A DNA stretch of 64,000 nucleotides from Ga0077548 sp035440445 (lineage in GTDB: Bacteria; Pseudomonadota; Alphaproteobacteria; Rhizobiales; Xanthobacteraceae): the NCBI GenBank assembly GCA_035440445.1, contig DAORMJ010000003.1, forward strand, positions 1-64,000, in the 5' to 3' direction. Each line of letters begins with the position of its first letter. The stretch's first letter is position 1. Shown piece by piece: positions 1 to 9,029 of this stretch. The position numbers and the translations under genes are program-made. The notes under the pieces are model-generated. The model did not search any database, was not told the origin of the DNA, and saw only the letters and a list, made by a program, of their open reading frames with translations.

Positions 1-21
1 AAAATAACATTCAGTCGTGGT

Positions 22-49
22 TATGGGTCCCCGCTTTCGCGGGGACGAC
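22..49. repeat. short palindromic intergenic repeat, copy 1
   Basis: A 28-bp segment containing an inverted repeat (TCCCCGC / GCGGGGA around TTTC). It is identical to the segment at 6730-6757 in the gap between the ABC-F gene and yidC. Copies in unrelated intergenic gaps indicate a dispersed REP-like element of the kind common in Rhizobiales genomes, not a gene-specific regulator. Confidence 0.75.
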
Positions 50-114
50 ACGTATGTCCCTCTCCCCGCAACGCGGAGAGAAGGACACGCCTCACCAATG
101 ACGTCGCTATCTGC

Positions 115-287
115 TGTCATTCCGGGGCACGCCGAAGGCGTGAACCCGGAATCCAGAGGCTGCAGGCGAAGGTTTTGCCGTATCGCTCTGGATTCCGGAT
201 CGACCCACCGATCTCGGGTTTACCCGAGATCGGATTATTGATGACCAAGTCAGGTAAACCCGACTTGGTAGGTCGTCCGGAATGACA
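115..287. repeat. intergenic palindromic element (about 170 bp)
   Basis: The outer ends TGTCATTCCGG (115-125) and CCGGAATGACA (277-287) are perfect inverted repeats. Inside are further hairpins, for example ATCTCGGGTTTACCCGAGAT at 211-230 and an imperfect one around 242-270. No believable gene lies in 1-298; the short frames here come from the palindrome itself. It resembles the long REP/BIME-type repeats of Bradyrhizobium-like genomes. Confidence 0.6.
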
Positions 288-298
288 TTTGTGAAATT

Positions 299-1288
299 TT
301 ACTCTCCGAACCGCAGCGTCGCGCCGCTTTGCGCGGAAAGCGCGACGGGTGCGAAGCCTTTTTCATCGTAACCGCGCGCCGCGCAGTTCGCGTGCTCGCG
401 AATTTCGAAGCGGGCGTTCTTCACGCAGAACTTGTTGCTGCCGCCCCAGTTGAGCGCGCGCCCCTTGCGCTCGACGATCATGCCGGAGGCATCGATCGCT
501 TCGGCAAAACTGAACACGCGTCCGCTGACCCGGCGCGGCATTTCCGGGCGCAGGCACGCGCCGGGATCGATCTTCCACCAGCCGCGCGTGGCGACCACGC
601 CGTCGCTTTCGATTCCGACCGCGGCCATGACCACATGCCTCGTGTCGTTGCACCACAAGAGTCCGGGCGCATTGCCGTCGCGCGCGGCCGCAAGCAGCAC
701 GTCGATGAAATCCGGGTGAAGTGCGGCATCGATCGCAATGCCGCGGCTTTTCAGAAACGAAGCAAGTGCCGCCTCGCTCTTCGCGCCCATCGATCCATCG
801 ACCGGCTCGGCATCGAAACCCGCGAGGGTCAAGAGGCGCTGGATCGCGGCAATGCGTGCCTGCTCGGCGTCGTAGCCGGCACTCTCCGCGACATAGATGC
901 TCCAGTCGTTGCCGGTCTTCGTCGGCTTCACTTCGGCGAAGGGCAGCATGCGCTCATTCGGCTTGGTGCAAGCCTTCGCGCCGGCGGCGAGAAAGTCGCC
1001 GTCGCCCGTGCATAGCTCCAGCTTCGCCGCACTTAACGGCCGCAGAACGCCGTAAAGCGGCAGCGCACGGGCATGCAGATAAAGATGATCGGCGGTGACT
1101 TCGCCGCGCAGTACCGCGCGGCATGCGCCGGGATCGACGCGGAACCAGCCGCGCGTCGCGGCGGCACCCTTGGTTTCGACGCCGATCGCGGCCTCGATCA
1201 CGAAGCTCGTGCGATTGCAGATTTCGAGATCGGCGCGGGCAGGAGAAGAAGCGAACAGCAGCAATAAGGAGACGACAGCCGCGAACAA
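299..1288 (-). CDS. exported protein with two DUF1036 domains and a peptidoglycan-binding-like domain
   Basis: About 329 aa from a TTG start at 1288, which gives an immediate signal peptide (hydrophobic run, then SSPARA before the mature part). Two DUF1036 copies are visible, near mature residues 25-120 and 215-310; each starts with an LxxCN/LWCNDT pattern and contains an ATRGWxxxDPGAC motif. Between them is a segment of about 60 aa (residues 140-200) like a PG_binding_1 domain. An open frame continues upstream to a GTG at 1447, only 7 bp after argB, but that extension is translated from the palindromic repeat at 1297-1412 and would bury the signal peptide, so the TTG (with a GGGAGGG-type Shine-Dalgarno just upstream) is preferred. 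Likely periplasmic; biochemical role unknown. Confidence 0.75.
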   Translation of the reverse strand: MFAAVVSLLLLFASSPARADLEICNRTSFVIEAAIGVETKGAAATRGWFRVDPGACRAVLRGEVTADHLYLHARALPLYGVLRPLSAAKLELCTGDGDFLAAGAKACTKPNERMLPFAEVKPTKTGNDWSIYVAESAGYDAEQARIAAIQRLLTLAGFDAEPVDGSMGAKSEAALASFLKSRGIAIDAALHPDFIDVLLAAARDGNAPGLLWCNDTRHVVMAAVGIESDGVVATRGWWKIDPGACLRPEMPRRVSGRVFSFAEAIDASGMIVERKGRALNWGGSNKFCVKNARFEIREHANCAARGYDEKGFAPVALSAQSGATLRFGE

Positions 1289-1296
1289 TAACTTTC

Positions 1297-1412
1297 TCCC
1301 TCCCCCCTTGCGGGGGAGGGTTGGGGTGGGGGGTATTGCGGCCGCTATTGTCGAGCTCTCGTTCCCCCCCACCCGACCGCTTCGCGGTCGACCTCCCCCG
1401 CAAGGGGGGAGG
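1297..1412. repeat. palindromic repeat between argB and the DUF1036 gene
   Basis: Left arm 1297-1333 (C-run, TTGCGGGGGAGGG, then GGGGTGGGGGG) and right arm around 1365-1412 (CCCCCCACCCGACC, then CCTCCCCCGCAAGGGGGGAGG) form a strong inverted repeat. It is of the well known Rhizobiales type that yields a CGGG...PPTPTLP(R/P)xGGG-like peptide when translated. It sits at the 5' end of the DUF1036 gene and keeps the frame open. Confidence 0.75.
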
Positions 1413-1454
1413 TAAAAAAGGGTTCTTCGTCGTGCGAAGAACTTCACGGAAACA

Positions 1455-2354
1455 TCAGCGCTTGATCAGCGTGCCGGCGCCGTGATCGGTGAGCAGTTCG
1501 AGCAGTACCGCGTGCGGCACCTTGCCGTCGAGGATGACGACGCCTTCGACGCCGCGCTCCAGCGCATCGATGCAGGTCTCGACCTTCGGGATCATGCCGC
1601 CCGAGATCGTGCCGTCGGCGATGAGCTTGCGCGCCTCTTTCAGCGACAGTTCGGGAATGAGCTTCTTCGACTTGTCGAGCACGCCCGGCACGTCGGTGAG
1701 CAGGAGCAGGCGTTTGGCGTTGAGGGCGCCTGCGATCGCGCCTGCGAAGGTGTCGGCGTTGACGTTGAAGGTGCCGCCGTTCACGCCCGATGCAACCGGC
1801 GCCAGCACCGGGATCAGTTCGCGCCCGAGGATCTGTTCGAGCACGGTGGTATCGACCTCGTCGGGCTCGCCGACGAAGCCGAGATCGATCGCCCGCTCGA
1901 TGTTGGAATCCTTGTCGCGCGTGGTGCGCGTGACTTTTTTCGCCTTCACCATATTGCCGTCCTTGCCGCAAAGGCCGACGGCGCGCCCGCCCGCTTCGTT
2001 GATGAAGCCGACGATCTGCTTGTTGATGGAGCCCGCCAGCACCATTTCGACGACTTCGACCGTCTTCTGGTCGGTGACGCGCAGGCCGTCGCGGAATTCG
2101 GACTTGATGCCGAGCTTGTCCAGCATCTGGCCGATCTGCGGACCGCCGCCATGGACCACGACCGGATTGATCGCGGTCTGCTCCAGCAACACGATGTCGC
2201 GGGCGAATTCGCGGGCGAGGGTGTCGTCGCCCATGGCGTGGCCGCCGTATTTCACCACGACGATCTCGTCGTCATAGCGCTGCATATGCGGCAGCGCTTG
2301 GGCGAGGATGCGTGCCTGCTCGTGGGCGTCGGCGGGGATGGCGTCTTTGCTCAT
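1455..2354 (-). CDS. argB: acetylglutamate kinase
   Basis: 299 aa, the usual length. ArgB phosphorylates N-acetyl-L-glutamate, the second step of arginine synthesis, in the cytosol. Visible family motifs are VVKYGGHAMG near residue 35 (phosphate-binding Lys and Gly), VVHGGGPQI near 68 and the amino-acid-kinase C-terminal GGMIPKVETC segment. The start follows a short gap after the divergent membrane-protein gene region. argD and argF lie 46 kb away in this window, so the arginine genes are split between loci, as is usual in Rhizobiales. Confidence 0.96.
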   Translation of the reverse strand: MSKDAIPADAHEQARILAQALPHMQRYDDEIVVVKYGGHAMGDDTLAREFARDIVLLEQTAINPVVVHGGGPQIGQMLDKLGIKSEFRDGLRVTDQKTVEVVEMVLAGSINKQIVGFINEAGGRAVGLCGKDGNMVKAKKVTRTTRDKDSNIERAIDLGFVGEPDEVDTTVLEQILGRELIPVLAPVASGVNGGTFNVNADTFAGAIAGALNAKRLLLLTDVPGVLDKSKKLIPELSLKEARKLIADGTISGGMIPKVETCIDALERGVEGVVILDGKVPHAVLLELLTDHGAGTLIKR

Positions 2355-2514
2355 GAAATGCGTCCCGGTTTGGCCGGAACTTCTAGCCGATTTGGCAGCG
2401 GGAACGAAAGGGCGCAGGCGCGTTCCGTTTCATTCATATTGCCTTCATGCGGCCGGGATTATCGGCGAGCCGTTCCACGGCGAAGATTCTCCGAAAGTGC
2501 GGCCAGCTTCCCCC

Positions 2515-4113
2515 ATGACGAAGACCGAAATCCGGCGCACGCGCAGGCCGGGCGATTTTTCGCGCGGAACGATTGCCATCCTCTTTGTGCTTTTGAGCGC
2601 GGTCGCGGCCATGCCGGTGCTGACGCATCCGCTGCCGCCGCTTTCCGATTACGTGAATCATCTGGCGCGGATGCACGTCATCACCGCGATCGGCTCCGAT
2701 CCGCTGCTTGCGAAATATTACGAAGTGGATTGGGCTGTGATTCCCAATCTGGTCATGGACCTGATCGTCCCATTCCTGCATCGCTTCATGGACGTCTATC
2801 TCGCGGGCGAGATTTTCCTGATCTCGATTTTCGTCATCACGCTTTCCGGGACGCTGGCGCTGAACCGCGCGCTCTACGGCTACTGGTCGGCGATGCCGCT
2901 GATCTCCTTCCCGCTGCTTTATAACGGCGTGCTCCTGGTCGGGGTGATGAACTATCTCTTCGGCATTGGCGTAGCACTCTGGGCGCTCGCGAGCTGGATC
3001 TGGCTGCGCGAACGCGCCTGGCCCTGGCGCTATGTGGTTTCCGCGCTCTTCGTGCTGGCGCTGTTCTTCTGCCATCTCTTCGCGGCCGGGCTCTATGGCC
3101 TGGGGCTCTTGGCTTACGAGCTTTATCGGGAGTCGCTGCAGGGGCGGAAGCTGAGCCTGCGCCGCCTGGCTGCTTTCGCGTCTGTCGGTCTGCCGTTCCT
3201 GATCGTGCTGCCGCTCCTTTATGTCAGCCCGACGCTGACGCTTGCGAACCTCAATTTCTGGGAAGCGAACGGCAAGGTCGATGGCGTGATGCTGGTCTTC
3301 ACGACCTATTACGATCTGGTCGCAATCGCGCTTGCCGCGATCGTGATTGCGGCGGGCCTCTGGGCCATGCGCTACCGGGTCTTGCAATTTCACCGCTTCG
3401 GCTGGTTCCTGCTCGGCGTCGGCGGCATTGTTTATCTCGCGATGCCGCGCGTGGTGTTCGCGACCTATATGGCCGACCAGCGCCTTCCCATCGGTCTTGC
3501 CTTCATGGTGATCGCCTGCATGCATCTCGAGCTAAAGCACAAGGCGGTGCGGCAGGCTTTCGCCGCGGTGCTGTTCGTGCTGCTCGCGATCCGCGTCGTG
3601 GAAGTGCAGACCGTATGGCAGCAATTGTCGCGTTCGACGCTGGACTTCCGCAATTCGATTACCGAGATCGCGCCGGGCTCGCGCGTGCTCGTGGTCTATG
3701 CGGATTCCAGTGCCGGCGATAACGCCCGCGATCTCGCTTATATCCACGCGGCCTGTCTCGCCATGATCGAGCGCTCCTCGCTCGTGACCACTGCTTTCAC
3801 CGTGAAGGGCAAGCAGATCCTGCAGGTGAAAAACGAGTACAGCCACATCGCCGACGTCGAGGACGGTACGCCGCCGAGCCTCGGCCAGTTCCTGATCGCG
3901 GCCGATCTGGAAGGCGACGAGATCGAGAATTACTGGGACGGCTGGCCCCGCAATTTCGACTACGTCTATCTGCTTTTCACCGAGCCGGAGGCGCTCAATC
4001 CGGACAGCGAGCGTCTGCAGCTCGTCAAAGAGGGCAGGCGTTTCCAGCTTTACAAGGTGCTTCGTCCGGCGCCGGAAAAAGAACAGCCGCAGGCGCCGCA
4101 GACGCCGCGTTAA
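2515..4113 (+). CDS. polytopic membrane protein of unknown function
   Basis: 532 aa from the ATG at 2515; the frame is open further upstream but that part overlaps argB and has no coding character. After a basic N-terminus a TM segment (around 18-38) is followed by a soluble loop with an SDYVNHLARM motif, then about nine more hydrophobic segments up to residue 400, and a C-terminal soluble domain of about 130 aa. The TM-loop-TM layout with an early acidic/His-containing loop is like GT-C-type membrane glycosyltransferases, but I see no decisive motif. Convergent with engB (3-bp gap). No function assigned. Confidence 0.8.
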   Translation: MTKTEIRRTRRPGDFSRGTIAILFVLLSAVAAMPVLTHPLPPLSDYVNHLARMHVITAIGSDPLLAKYYEVDWAVIPNLVMDLIVPFLHRFMDVYLAGEIFLISIFVITLSGTLALNRALYGYWSAMPLISFPLLYNGVLLVGVMNYLFGIGVALWALASWIWLRERAWPWRYVVSALFVLALFFCHLFAAGLYGLGLLAYELYRESLQGRKLSLRRLAAFASVGLPFLIVLPLLYVSPTLTLANLNFWEANGKVDGVMLVFTTYYDLVAIALAAIVIAAGLWAMRYRVLQFHRFGWFLLGVGGIVYLAMPRVVFATYMADQRLPIGLAFMVIACMHLELKHKAVRQAFAAVLFVLLAIRVVEVQTVWQQLSRSTLDFRNSITEIAPGSRVLVVYADSSAGDNARDLAYIHAACLAMIERSSLVTTAFTVKGKQILQVKNEYSHIADVEDGTPPSLGQFLIAADLEGDEIENYWDGWPRNFDYVYLLFTEPEALNPDSERLQLVKEGRRFQLYKVLRPAPEKEQPQAPQTPR

Positions 4114-4116
4114 GGG

Positions 4117-4770
4117 TTAGGGCTTGTAGCCGCGCTCGTTCATGAGCCGTACGATCGCTGCACGGACTTCCGGGATGCCATCGCCTTCATAAGACGACGT
4201 CGCGAAGACTTCCGGGAAGGCCGCCGGGCGTTTGGCGATCGCGACCTTCGCCGCCTCGATCACGTTCGGCAGGTCGGCCTTTTTGACTTCATCGCACTTC
4301 GTCAGCACGACCATGTAGCTCACGGCGGTCTTGTCGAATTCGTCGAGCATCTCGGCGTCGTTCTTTTTCACGCCATGTCGCGCGTCGATCAGCACGATGA
4401 CGCGGCCGAGATTCGCGCGCTTCTGCAAGTAAACGCGCACGAAGCCGCTCCATGCCTTGACCTTTTCCTTCGCGGCCTTGGCGTAGCCATAGCCGGGCAG
4501 GTCCACGAGCACGAGATCGCCTTGCGACTTGAAGAAGTTGATCTGCTGCGTGCGGCCGGGCGTGATCGAGACGCGCGCCAGCGCCTTGCGGTTGGTGAGC
4601 GCGTTGATCAGGCTCGATTTCCCGACATTCGAGCGGCCCGCGAAGGCGACTTCGATGCCTTTGGGTTTGGGCAGTGCGTCGGGTTTATCCGCGCCGGCGA
4701 AGAATTCGAATTCGCCTGCAAAGAGCTTGCGGCCGGTTTCGATTTCGCGCGATGTGAAATCCATGCTCAT
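4117..4770 (-). CDS. engB: ribosome biogenesis GTP-binding protein EngB/YihA
   Basis: 217 aa from the ATG at 4770. GTPase motifs in order: G1 GRSNVGKSS, G2 region TPGRTQ, G3 DLPGYG, G4 TKCDE and G5 TSSYEG, which is diagnostic of EngB (large-subunit assembly, cytosolic). Its ATG overlaps the stop of the upstream ABC-F gene (ATGA, 4767-4770), so the two are probably translationally coupled. In relatives engB usually follows yidC directly; here the ABC-F gene lies between them. Confidence 0.95.
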   Translation of the reverse strand: MSMDFTSREIETGRKLFAGEFEFFAGADKPDALPKPKGIEVAFAGRSNVGKSSLINALTNRKALARVSITPGRTQQINFFKSQGDLVLVDLPGYGYAKAAKEKVKAWSGFVRVYLQKRANLGRVIVLIDARHGVKKNDAEMLDEFDKTAVSYMVVLTKCDEVKKADLPNVIEAAKVAIAKRPAAFPEVFATSSYEGDGIPEVRAAIVRLMNERGYKP

Positions 4771-6626
4771 GCCTCCATCGCCTCCCGCTCGGCGGAAAGC
4801 GCAAGCCACTCGGCCTCGGCTTTCGCGAGCGCGTCGGATGCGCGGGCGCGTGCCGCCCCGATGGACGAAGCCTCGCGCGGATTGCGCGCATGCAGGTCGG
4901 GGTCGGAAAGCTGCGCATCGAGGCGCGAGATTTCTTCTTCCAGCTTCTGCACTTCGGTCTCGAGCGATGCGATCTTCTTGTTGATGTTGCCGAGCGAAGG
5001 CTTGCCGGCCGCCGCCTTATTGGCCGCGCGTCTTTCCTTGCCGGTCATGCGCTCGGCTCCGGAACCGCCGAGCACTTCGCGGCGATACTGGTCGAGGTCG
5101 CCCTCATAGGGCTTCACCGTGCCATTGCCGACGAGCCAGAGCCGGTCGGCGCAAGCCTCTAACAGATGGCGGTCGTGGGAAACGAGAATGACCGCACCCG
5201 GATAATCGTTCACGGCTTCGATGAGGGCCGCGCGCGCCTCGATGTCGAGATGGTTGGTAGGCTCGTCGAGAATGAGCAGATGGGGCCCGTTGAAGGCAGC
5301 GAGCCCAAGCAAAAGCCGCGCTTTCTCGCCGCCCGATAGTTGTGAAACTTTCGTATCGGCCGCAGCCGCCGAGAAGCCCATTTCTGCCGCACGCGCGCGA
5401 ATCTTGGATTCATGCGCGCCCGGCATCAGCGCGCGGACATGCTCGGCCGGCGAGTGTTCGGGATTGAGTTCGTCGAGCTGATGCTGCGCGAGATAGGCGA
5501 CTTCCATCTTGGATGCCCGCACCACCTTGCCGCCTTCCGGCTGCAGGCGTTCTGCAAGCAGCTTCGCGAAGGTCGATTTGCCGTTGCCGTTGGGGCCGAG
5601 CAGCGCAATGCGGTCGTCCTCGTCGATGCGCAGTTCGAGATTCTTCAGGATCGGCTTGCCCGGCTCGTAGCCGACTGACACGCCGTCATAGACGATGATC
5701 GGCGGCGAAAGCGTCTTCTCCGGATGGCGGATCGAGATCGCGGCCGGCGCGTCTTCGATGTGGGAAGAAAGCGGCTCCATCTTCGCGAGCGCCTTCATGC
5801 GCGACTGCGCCTGGCGCGCCTTCGAGGCCTTCGCCTTGAAGCGATCGACGAAAGCCTGCATGTGCGCGCGCGCCGCGTCCTGCTTCTTCCGCGCCTTTTC
5901 GTCGAGCACGAGTTTCTCGCGCCGCTGGCGGTCGAAGGAGGAGAAGTTGCCGCGATAAAGCTTCAGCTTCTTCTGGTCGAAATGCAGAATATGCGAGACC
6001 GAGGTGTCGAGCAGGTCGCGGTCATGCGAGATCAGGATGATCGTGTGCGGATATTTCGCGAGATAATCCTGCAGCCACAGCGTGCCTTCGAGGTCGAGAT
6101 AGTTGGTCGGCTCGTCGAGCAGGAGAAGATCGGGCTCGACGAAGAGGAGTGCCGCGAGCGCGACCCGCATGCGCCAGCCGCCGGAATAAGACGAGCAGGG
6201 CCGCGCCTGTGCCGCCTCGTCGAAGCCGAGGCCCGAGAGAATTTTTGCCGCCTTCGACGGTGCCGAGTAAGCGTCGATATCGACGAGCCGGATTTCGATT
6301 TCGGCAATCCGCATCGGATCGGTCGCGGTTTCGCGCTCGGCAAGGAGCGAGGCGCGCTCGGTATCGGCGGCGAGCACGCGGTCGATCAGGCTGTCCGGCC
6401 CCGCCGGCGCTTCCTGCGCGACGCGGCCGATGCGGGCGCGCGCCGGCTTGTGGATCGAGCCGGTTTCGATGTCGATCTCGTTCTCGATCGCGCGGAACAG
6501 GGTGGTCTTGCCGCAGCCGTTGCGGCCGACCACGCCGACATGCGCGCCTTCCGGAATCGAGACGGAGGCGTGGTCGATGAGGAGCCGCCCCGCCACGCGG
6601 AGCGAAATATCGTCGAGAACGATCAT
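4767..6626 (-). CDS. ABC-F family ATPase (YheS/Uup-like)
   Basis: 619 aa with two ABC cassettes and no membrane segment, which is the ABC-F pattern of ribosome-associated translation factors. First cassette: Walker A GRNGCGKTT, signature SGGWRMR, Walker B LLLLDEPTNYLD. The interdomain linker (around 240-300) is rich in Lys/Arg as expected for the P-site tRNA interaction motif. Second cassette: GPNGNGKST, LSGGEKARLLL, LLILDEPTNHLD. The C-terminus (540-619) is a charged coiled coil like Uup/YheS. Exact subfamily cannot be fixed without a tree. It overlaps engB by 4 bp. Confidence 0.92.
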   Translation of the reverse strand: MIVLDDISLRVAGRLLIDHASVSIPEGAHVGVVGRNGCGKTTLFRAIENEIDIETGSIHKPARARIGRVAQEAPAGPDSLIDRVLAADTERASLLAERETATDPMRIAEIEIRLVDIDAYSAPSKAAKILSGLGFDEAAQARPCSSYSGGWRMRVALAALLFVEPDLLLLDEPTNYLDLEGTLWLQDYLAKYPHTIILISHDRDLLDTSVSHILHFDQKKLKLYRGNFSSFDRQRREKLVLDEKARKKQDAARAHMQAFVDRFKAKASKARQAQSRMKALAKMEPLSSHIEDAPAAISIRHPEKTLSPPIIVYDGVSVGYEPGKPILKNLELRIDEDDRIALLGPNGNGKSTFAKLLAERLQPEGGKVVRASKMEVAYLAQHQLDELNPEHSPAEHVRALMPGAHESKIRARAAEMGFSAAAADTKVSQLSGGEKARLLLGLAAFNGPHLLILDEPTNHLDIEARAALIEAVNDYPGAVILVSHDRHLLEACADRLWLVGNGTVKPYEGDLDQYRREVLGGSGAERMTGKERRAANKAAAGKPSLGNINKKIASLETEVQKLEEEISRLDAQLSDPDLHARNPREASSIGAARARASDALAKAEAEWLALSAEREAMEA

Positions 6627-6646
6627 GGGCGTTGCTTAGACTCTAT

Positions 6647-6760
6647 TGTCGTCCCGGCCAAGCGAGGCCAAAGCCGAGCGCGAGCCGGGACCCATAACCA
6701 CCCGTCTCTCGATTCTCGCAAGCCGGGTTTATGGGTCCCCGCTTTCGCGGGGACGACGTT
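6647..6760. repeat. palindromic intergenic repeat, copy 2
   Basis: The gap between the ABC-F gene and yidC is filled by a repeat that starts GTCGTCCCGG and ends CGGGGACGAC. The 28 bp at 6730-6757 are identical to 22-49, and the left arm (6650-6705) is a diverged inverted copy containing GGGACCCATAACC. Confidence 0.75.
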
Positions 6761-6785
6761 GAGGGGGTGGCGTATAGCCGCCCGC

Positions 6786-8639
6786 CTAATTGTCGTTCGC
6801 GGCTTTCTTCTTCGGGAACAAGGACCGCAGGTTGTCCCAGAGTTCGATCTTGGCGCCGTTGCGCTTCATGATGACGCCCTGCTGCAGCACCGAGAGGAAG
6901 TTGTTCCAGGTCCAGTAGATCACGAGACCGGCCGGGAACGAGGCGAGCAGGAAGGTGAAGATCACCGGCATCCAGTCGAAGATCATCTTCTGCGTCGGAT
7001 CCGGCGGCGACGGGTTCATCTTCATCTGCGCCCACATCGTGATGCCCATCAGGATCGGCCACACGCCCAGATGCAGGAACTGGCCGAACACCGGGATCAT
7101 GGTCGGATCGAACGGCAAGAGGCCGAACAGATTGAAGAGGTTGGTCGGGTCCGGCGCGGAAAGATCGCGGATCCAGCCGATGAAGGGCGCGTGACGCATT
7201 TCGATCGTCACGAACAACACCTTGTAGAGCGCGAAGAAGACCGGGATCTGGATCAGGATCGGCCAGCAGCCCGCCAGCGGATTGATCTTCTCGGTCTTGT
7301 AGAGTTCCATCAGCGCCTGTTGCTGCGCGACCTTGTCGTCGGCGTAGCGCTTGCGGATTTCCTCCATCTTCGGCTGCACCATCTTCATCTTCGCCATCGA
7401 GGCGTAGGATTTGTTGGCAAACCAGAAGAAGGCGATCTTGATGAGAACCGTGACGATCAGGATCGCGTAGCCGAAGTTGCCGGTGAGGCGGAAGAACCAG
7501 TCGAGCAGTTTGAACAGCGGCTTGGTGATGAAATAGAACCAGCCCCAGTCGATCATCAGTTCGAAGTTCTTGATGTTGTCGTTTTTCTCGTAGGCATCGA
7601 TGACGGCGGTTTCTTTCGCGCCGGCAAAGAGCTGCGACTGCGTCTGCGCTCGTGCGCCAGGCGCGACTGAGATCGCATCGAGCAGGAAGTCGGACTGATA
7701 GGTCTTGACCGGTCCGAGCGAGCCCGCGGAGAAGCGCGCATTCATGCTCGCGGTCTGCGGCGGCACGAGTGCTGCGGCCCAGTATTTGTCGGTGATGCCG
7801 AACCAGCCGCCGGTGGTCTTGAAGTTCTGCGCCGGCTGGTCCGCGATCTTCGAATACTGGATTTCGTGCAGCTTCGAATCGCCGGTAACGCCGATCAGGC
7901 CCTCATGCAGGATGTAATAGCCGAGCACCTGCGGCGTGCCGTGGCGCGAGACGAGGCCGTAGGGATGAAGCTGCAGCGTTTCCTGCGTACCGTTCTCCAC
8001 TTCGTCGGCGACCTTGAACATGTAGTTCTGGTCGATCGAAATGGTGCGGCGGAAGGTGAGGCCCTGTCCGTTCTGCCAGACGAGCTTGAGCGGATTGGCG
8101 GGCGTCAGCGCGCCGGTATTGCCGGCATCGCGCGTCCACACCGTATCCGCGTCCGGCATCTTATGCTTCGGGTCGGCCGAGACCCAGCCGAACTCGGCGT
8201 AGAACGGCAGCGGACTGCCGGACGGCGCCAGGAGAATGATGTTCGGGCTCTTCGGATCGACCGTCTCGCGATAGTCGGTGAGTGCCACGTCGTCGATGCG
8301 CGCGCCCTTGAGCGCGATCGAGCCGCGGATGCGCGGCGTTTCGATCTGCACGCGTGCGCCGGAGGTGTTCAACACCTGATCGCGCGTCATGCCGGCGGGC
8401 CGCTGCGTGGTGGAAGTCTGCGGCGTCTGCGGTGTCTGCGGCGTGGAAGGTGACTGCGGACCGGTCTGGCTCGGCGTCTGCGGGCCTTGCGGGCCTGTCT
8501 TGGTCTGCTGCTGTTGTTGTTGCTGCTGCTGAATTTGCTTTTGCTTCTCGAGCTGGGGTGCAGCGAAGAAATATTGCCAGCCGACCAGCACGATCACCGA
8601 CAGGACGATCGCGAGCAGCGTGTTTTTTTGGTCGGCCAT
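6786..8639 (-). CDS. yidC: membrane protein insertase YidC
   Basis: 617 aa. YidC inserts and folds inner-membrane proteins with or without Sec. An N-terminal TM (residues 7-26) is followed by a low-complexity linker with nine consecutive Gln (37-45) and a Pro/Thr/Gln-rich stretch to about 80, then the large periplasmic beta domain (to about 360) and the conserved 60KD_IMP core with five TMs (from about 375), including KTEKINPLAGCWP. The C-terminal tail is basic (FPKKKAANDN), as expected for ribosome contact. It follows rnpA by 29 bp; no yidD lies between them. Confidence 0.96.
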   Translation of the reverse strand: MADQKNTLLAIVLSVIVLVGWQYFFAAPQLEKQKQIQQQQQQQQQTKTGPQGPQTPSQTGPQSPSTPQTPQTPQTSTTQRPAGMTRDQVLNTSGARVQIETPRIRGSIALKGARIDDVALTDYRETVDPKSPNIILLAPSGSPLPFYAEFGWVSADPKHKMPDADTVWTRDAGNTGALTPANPLKLVWQNGQGLTFRRTISIDQNYMFKVADEVENGTQETLQLHPYGLVSRHGTPQVLGYYILHEGLIGVTGDSKLHEIQYSKIADQPAQNFKTTGGWFGITDKYWAAALVPPQTASMNARFSAGSLGPVKTYQSDFLLDAISVAPGARAQTQSQLFAGAKETAVIDAYEKNDNIKNFELMIDWGWFYFITKPLFKLLDWFFRLTGNFGYAILIVTVLIKIAFFWFANKSYASMAKMKMVQPKMEEIRKRYADDKVAQQQALMELYKTEKINPLAGCWPILIQIPVFFALYKVLFVTIEMRHAPFIGWIRDLSAPDPTNLFNLFGLLPFDPTMIPVFGQFLHLGVWPILMGITMWAQMKMNPSPPDPTQKMIFDWMPVIFTFLLASFPAGLVIYWTWNNFLSVLQQGVIMKRNGAKIELWDNLRSLFPKKKAANDN

Positions 8640-8668
8640 ATGCTTCTTCTCCGTCGGCGGCTTCGGTT

Positions 8669-9001
8669 TTAGCGCCGGGTCTTATGGACTTGTTTGATCG
8701 TATTTTCGAGACCGCCGAGAAGTTCCGGAAAGGCGGCGGTCAACGCGGCGCGGCGGGCGACGACTACATAGTCAAAGCCGGCTTTGCCCGCTTGCGGCAG
8801 AACGGCGCGCGCAGCCGCGCGGAGGCGGCGGCGGATCCGGTTCCGCTCGACGGCATTGCCGGATTTTTTCGTGACGGTGAGGCCGAGGCGGAACGCGGCG
8901 TCGTCCTTGCGGTCGCGGGCCTGCAACGAGAAAGGCGCGGCACTCGCCCGCGCCGCCTTGGCAGCTGCGAGAAAGTCCGCGCGTTTTACGATCCGGTTCA
9001 T
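8669..9001 (-). CDS. rnpA: ribonuclease P protein component
   Basis: 110 aa from the ATG at 9001; upstream in-frame codons would run into rpmH. The RNR signature ERNRIRRRLR is at residues 52-61, after a conserved FRLGLTVTKKSGNAV strand. The protein supports the catalytic RNase P RNA in 5' processing of tRNAs. It lies between rpmH and yidC, the usual bacterial order. Confidence 0.93.
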   Translation of the reverse strand: MNRIVKRADFLAAAKAARASAAPFSLQARDRKDDAAFRLGLTVTKKSGNAVERNRIRRRLRAAARAVLPQAGKAGFDYVVVARRAALTAAFPELLGGLENTIKQVHKTRR

Positions 9002-9029
9002 GAAGGGCGAGCCCGAACCGGGCGCCTGA

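Noticed and set aside
1482..2924. Long plus-strand frame opposite argB
   Set aside because: It is the complement of a certain gene, its composition is that of a GC-rich shadow frame and no motif is recognisable.
5724..7670. 648-codon plus-strand frame opposite the ABC-F and yidC genes
   Set aside because: It spans two well-supported minus-strand genes and the repeat between them; Arg/His/Glu/Asp-rich antisense composition.
8640..8668. yidD between rnpA and yidC
   Set aside because: The gap is 29 bp; no yidD is present here.
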